From contig CALVER010000104.1 in assembly GCA_944326625.1 (NCBI GenBank), positions 1 to 5,757 on the forward strand: a stretch of 5,757 nt of DNA, in the 5' to 3' direction. Below, in pieces: positions 5,023 to 5,757 of the stretch. Source of the DNA: Candidatus Gastranaerophilales bacterium (GTDB lineage: Bacteria; Cyanobacteriota; Vampirovibrionia; Gastranaerophilales; Gastranaerophilaceae). Positions within the stretch are counted from its first letter, which is position 1. Each line of letters starts with the position of its first letter. The notes below the pieces were generated by a model. The model ran no database searches. It was not told the origin of the DNA and saw only the letters and a list, made by a program, of their open reading frames with translations. A program made the translations under genes and the position numbers.

Positions 5023-5757
5023 CTAATCATACCAGTAATCGGCATTACCCCAGCGCCTAATCCATTCACCGCAAGTTGTACCGTTTAAATTACTATCACT
5101 TGATGTCCAATTTTTTGTACAATAATGTTTTATGTAACTATCATTATAATTATGCCCGCTGGGAAATATCCCTTTCGGTGTGACTTCAAAAACAAAATGA
5201 TCGAGCCCTCTCCGGTTAGCTTTATTAAAAGATATAAAAGCATAAATTGCACCGCAATTATTTTCAACATCTATTTGATTACCGTCGGTATCAATATATG
5301 AATAACTGCATCCTTTATGAGGTTCCAGCCACATCAGACTAATGCCGTTATTAAAACGTGATTTTACATAATTCGTATCACCCGGCAAAATATAACGGAT
5401 TTCGCCGGTCAGAGCAACAATATCTAAATCAGGCGGCAAACAACCTTTGGTATTATAACATTTTTCACTGACTCTCAAATATTTTGACAAAATATTTGCC
5501 ATATCTTCAGCATTGTTCAAATTCCACGTTTGAGGCGCTCCGTTTTCCGCAACCGCCATCGTAAAAGCATTTGCCAAAGTTGAATATACCCACTTGAACT
5601 TCGTTACAGTAACTTTTTCCTGATAATCCGCAATAAGCGTCGGAATAGTCATTGCCGCCACAACGCCGATTATGCCGAGGGTTATCAAGACTTCGGCGAG
5701 GGTAAAGGCAATTTTCTTTTTAAAGTCGTTAAGACGATAAGACGTTAGGACGTTAAG
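5023..5757 (-). CDS. Type IV pilin-like (type II secretion pseudopilin-like) prepilin, 5' end outside the window
   Basis: The minus-strand frame is open from the window edge (5757) to TAG at 5025-5023, giving 244 visible residues. It contains a class III signal sequence: basic KKK (13-15), then IA, then FTLAEVLIT. Prepilin peptidase would cut between Ala17 and Phe18, leaving N-methylated Phe and the conserved Glu at mature position 5 (Glu22). Ala replaces the usual Gly at -1. The hydrophobic assembly helix runs to about residue 43. The globular part has six cysteines, including the C-terminal TTCGEW and HYCTKN elements, and ends ADYWYD. No ATG, GTG or TTG occurs before the cleavage site, so the start must lie beyond the edge. 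The TTG at 5688 is within the helix and would remove the signal, so it is rejected. Which fibre or secretion system it serves is unknown; no assembly genes are in view. Such pilin-like genes are very common in Gastranaerophilales-type genomes. Confidence 0.88.
   Translation of the reverse strand, partial: LNVLTSYRLNDFKKKIAFTLAEVLITLGIIGVVAAMTIPTLIADYQEKVTVTKFKWVYSTLANAFTMAVAENGAPQTWNLNNAEDMANILSKYLRVSEKCYNTKGCLPPDLDIVALTGEIRYILPGDTNYVKSRFNNGISLMWLEPHKGCSYSYIDTDGNQIDVENNCGAIYAFISFNKANRRGLDHFVFEVTPKGIFPSGHNYNDSYIKHYCTKNWTSSDSNLNGTTCGEWIRRWGNADYWYD
5727..5757. repeat. Imperfect 8-bp tandem repeat (CGTTAAGA) in the pilin leader
   Basis: Reading the plus strand, CGTTAAGA (5727-5734), CGATAAGA (5735-5742), CGTTAGGA (5743-5750) and CGTTAAG (5751-5757, cut by the edge) are successive units with one difference each at most. 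On the minus strand they encode the residues LNVLTSYRLND just before the KKK of the prepilin leader. Because 8 is not a multiple of 3, gain or loss of one unit would shift the reading frame relative to anything upstream. The full number of units is unknown. Confidence 0.75.

Noticed and set aside
5686..5688. TTG at 5688 as the start of the pilin
   Set aside because: It lies inside the hydrophobic helix after the cleavage site; the frame is open upstream and encodes KKKIAFTLAE, which the protein needs for prepilin processing.

Overview
The window looks like a piece of an AT-rich, didermic bacterial chromosome. The best guess is a gut-type non-photosynthetic cyanobacterial relative (Vampirovibrionia/Melainabacteria, Gastranaerophilales-like). 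That guess rests mainly on the pilin at the right edge, whose FTLAEVLITLGIIGVVAAM-type N-terminus is very common in that group, and on low-GC codon use with a standard genetic code (TGA is used as a stop at 1374-1376). It is inferred from recall, not from a search.

Layout, left to right. Positions 1-52 (minus strand) hold the first codons of a gene running off the left edge. It has a clear extended -10 promoter, an AAGGAG ribosome site and an ATG, but the frame enters a run of nine G and stops six codons after the first G. A tract of 10 or 7 G would keep it open to the edge, so this is a candidate phase-variable gene seen in its OFF state. Its promoter stands back to back with a forward promoter (-35 boxes 4 bp apart) driving a secreted, beta-strand-rich, probably outer-membrane protein (145-909). 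A second sigma70-like promoter drives a two-gene unit: a DivIC/FtsB-type division protein (951-1376) overlapping by 11 bp a large cytosolic TPR protein (1366-2949). Next come a secreted protein with a zinc-peptidase HExxH motif (3037-3705) and an S41 carboxyl-terminal processing protease with a PDZ domain (3764-5020). A convergent type IV pilin-like gene (5023-5757, minus) ends 2 bp from the protease stop and is cut by the right edge. Its N-terminal leader is encoded by an imperfect 8-bp tandem repeat.

Together the genes are mostly cell-envelope functions: division-site assembly, periplasmic proteolysis, secreted or outer-membrane proteins and a pilin. No RNA genes, CRISPR arrays, transposases or phage genes were seen. 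The two most unusual signals are at the edges: the G9 tract on the left and the octamer repeat in the pilin leader on the right. Both are simple repeats whose unit length is not a multiple of three, placed at the 5' end of a reading frame. A third pattern is that two or three promoters place the predicted transcription start on the start codon itself, which suggests leaderless mRNAs, whereas the internal operon gene and the left-edge gene have ordinary ribosome sites.
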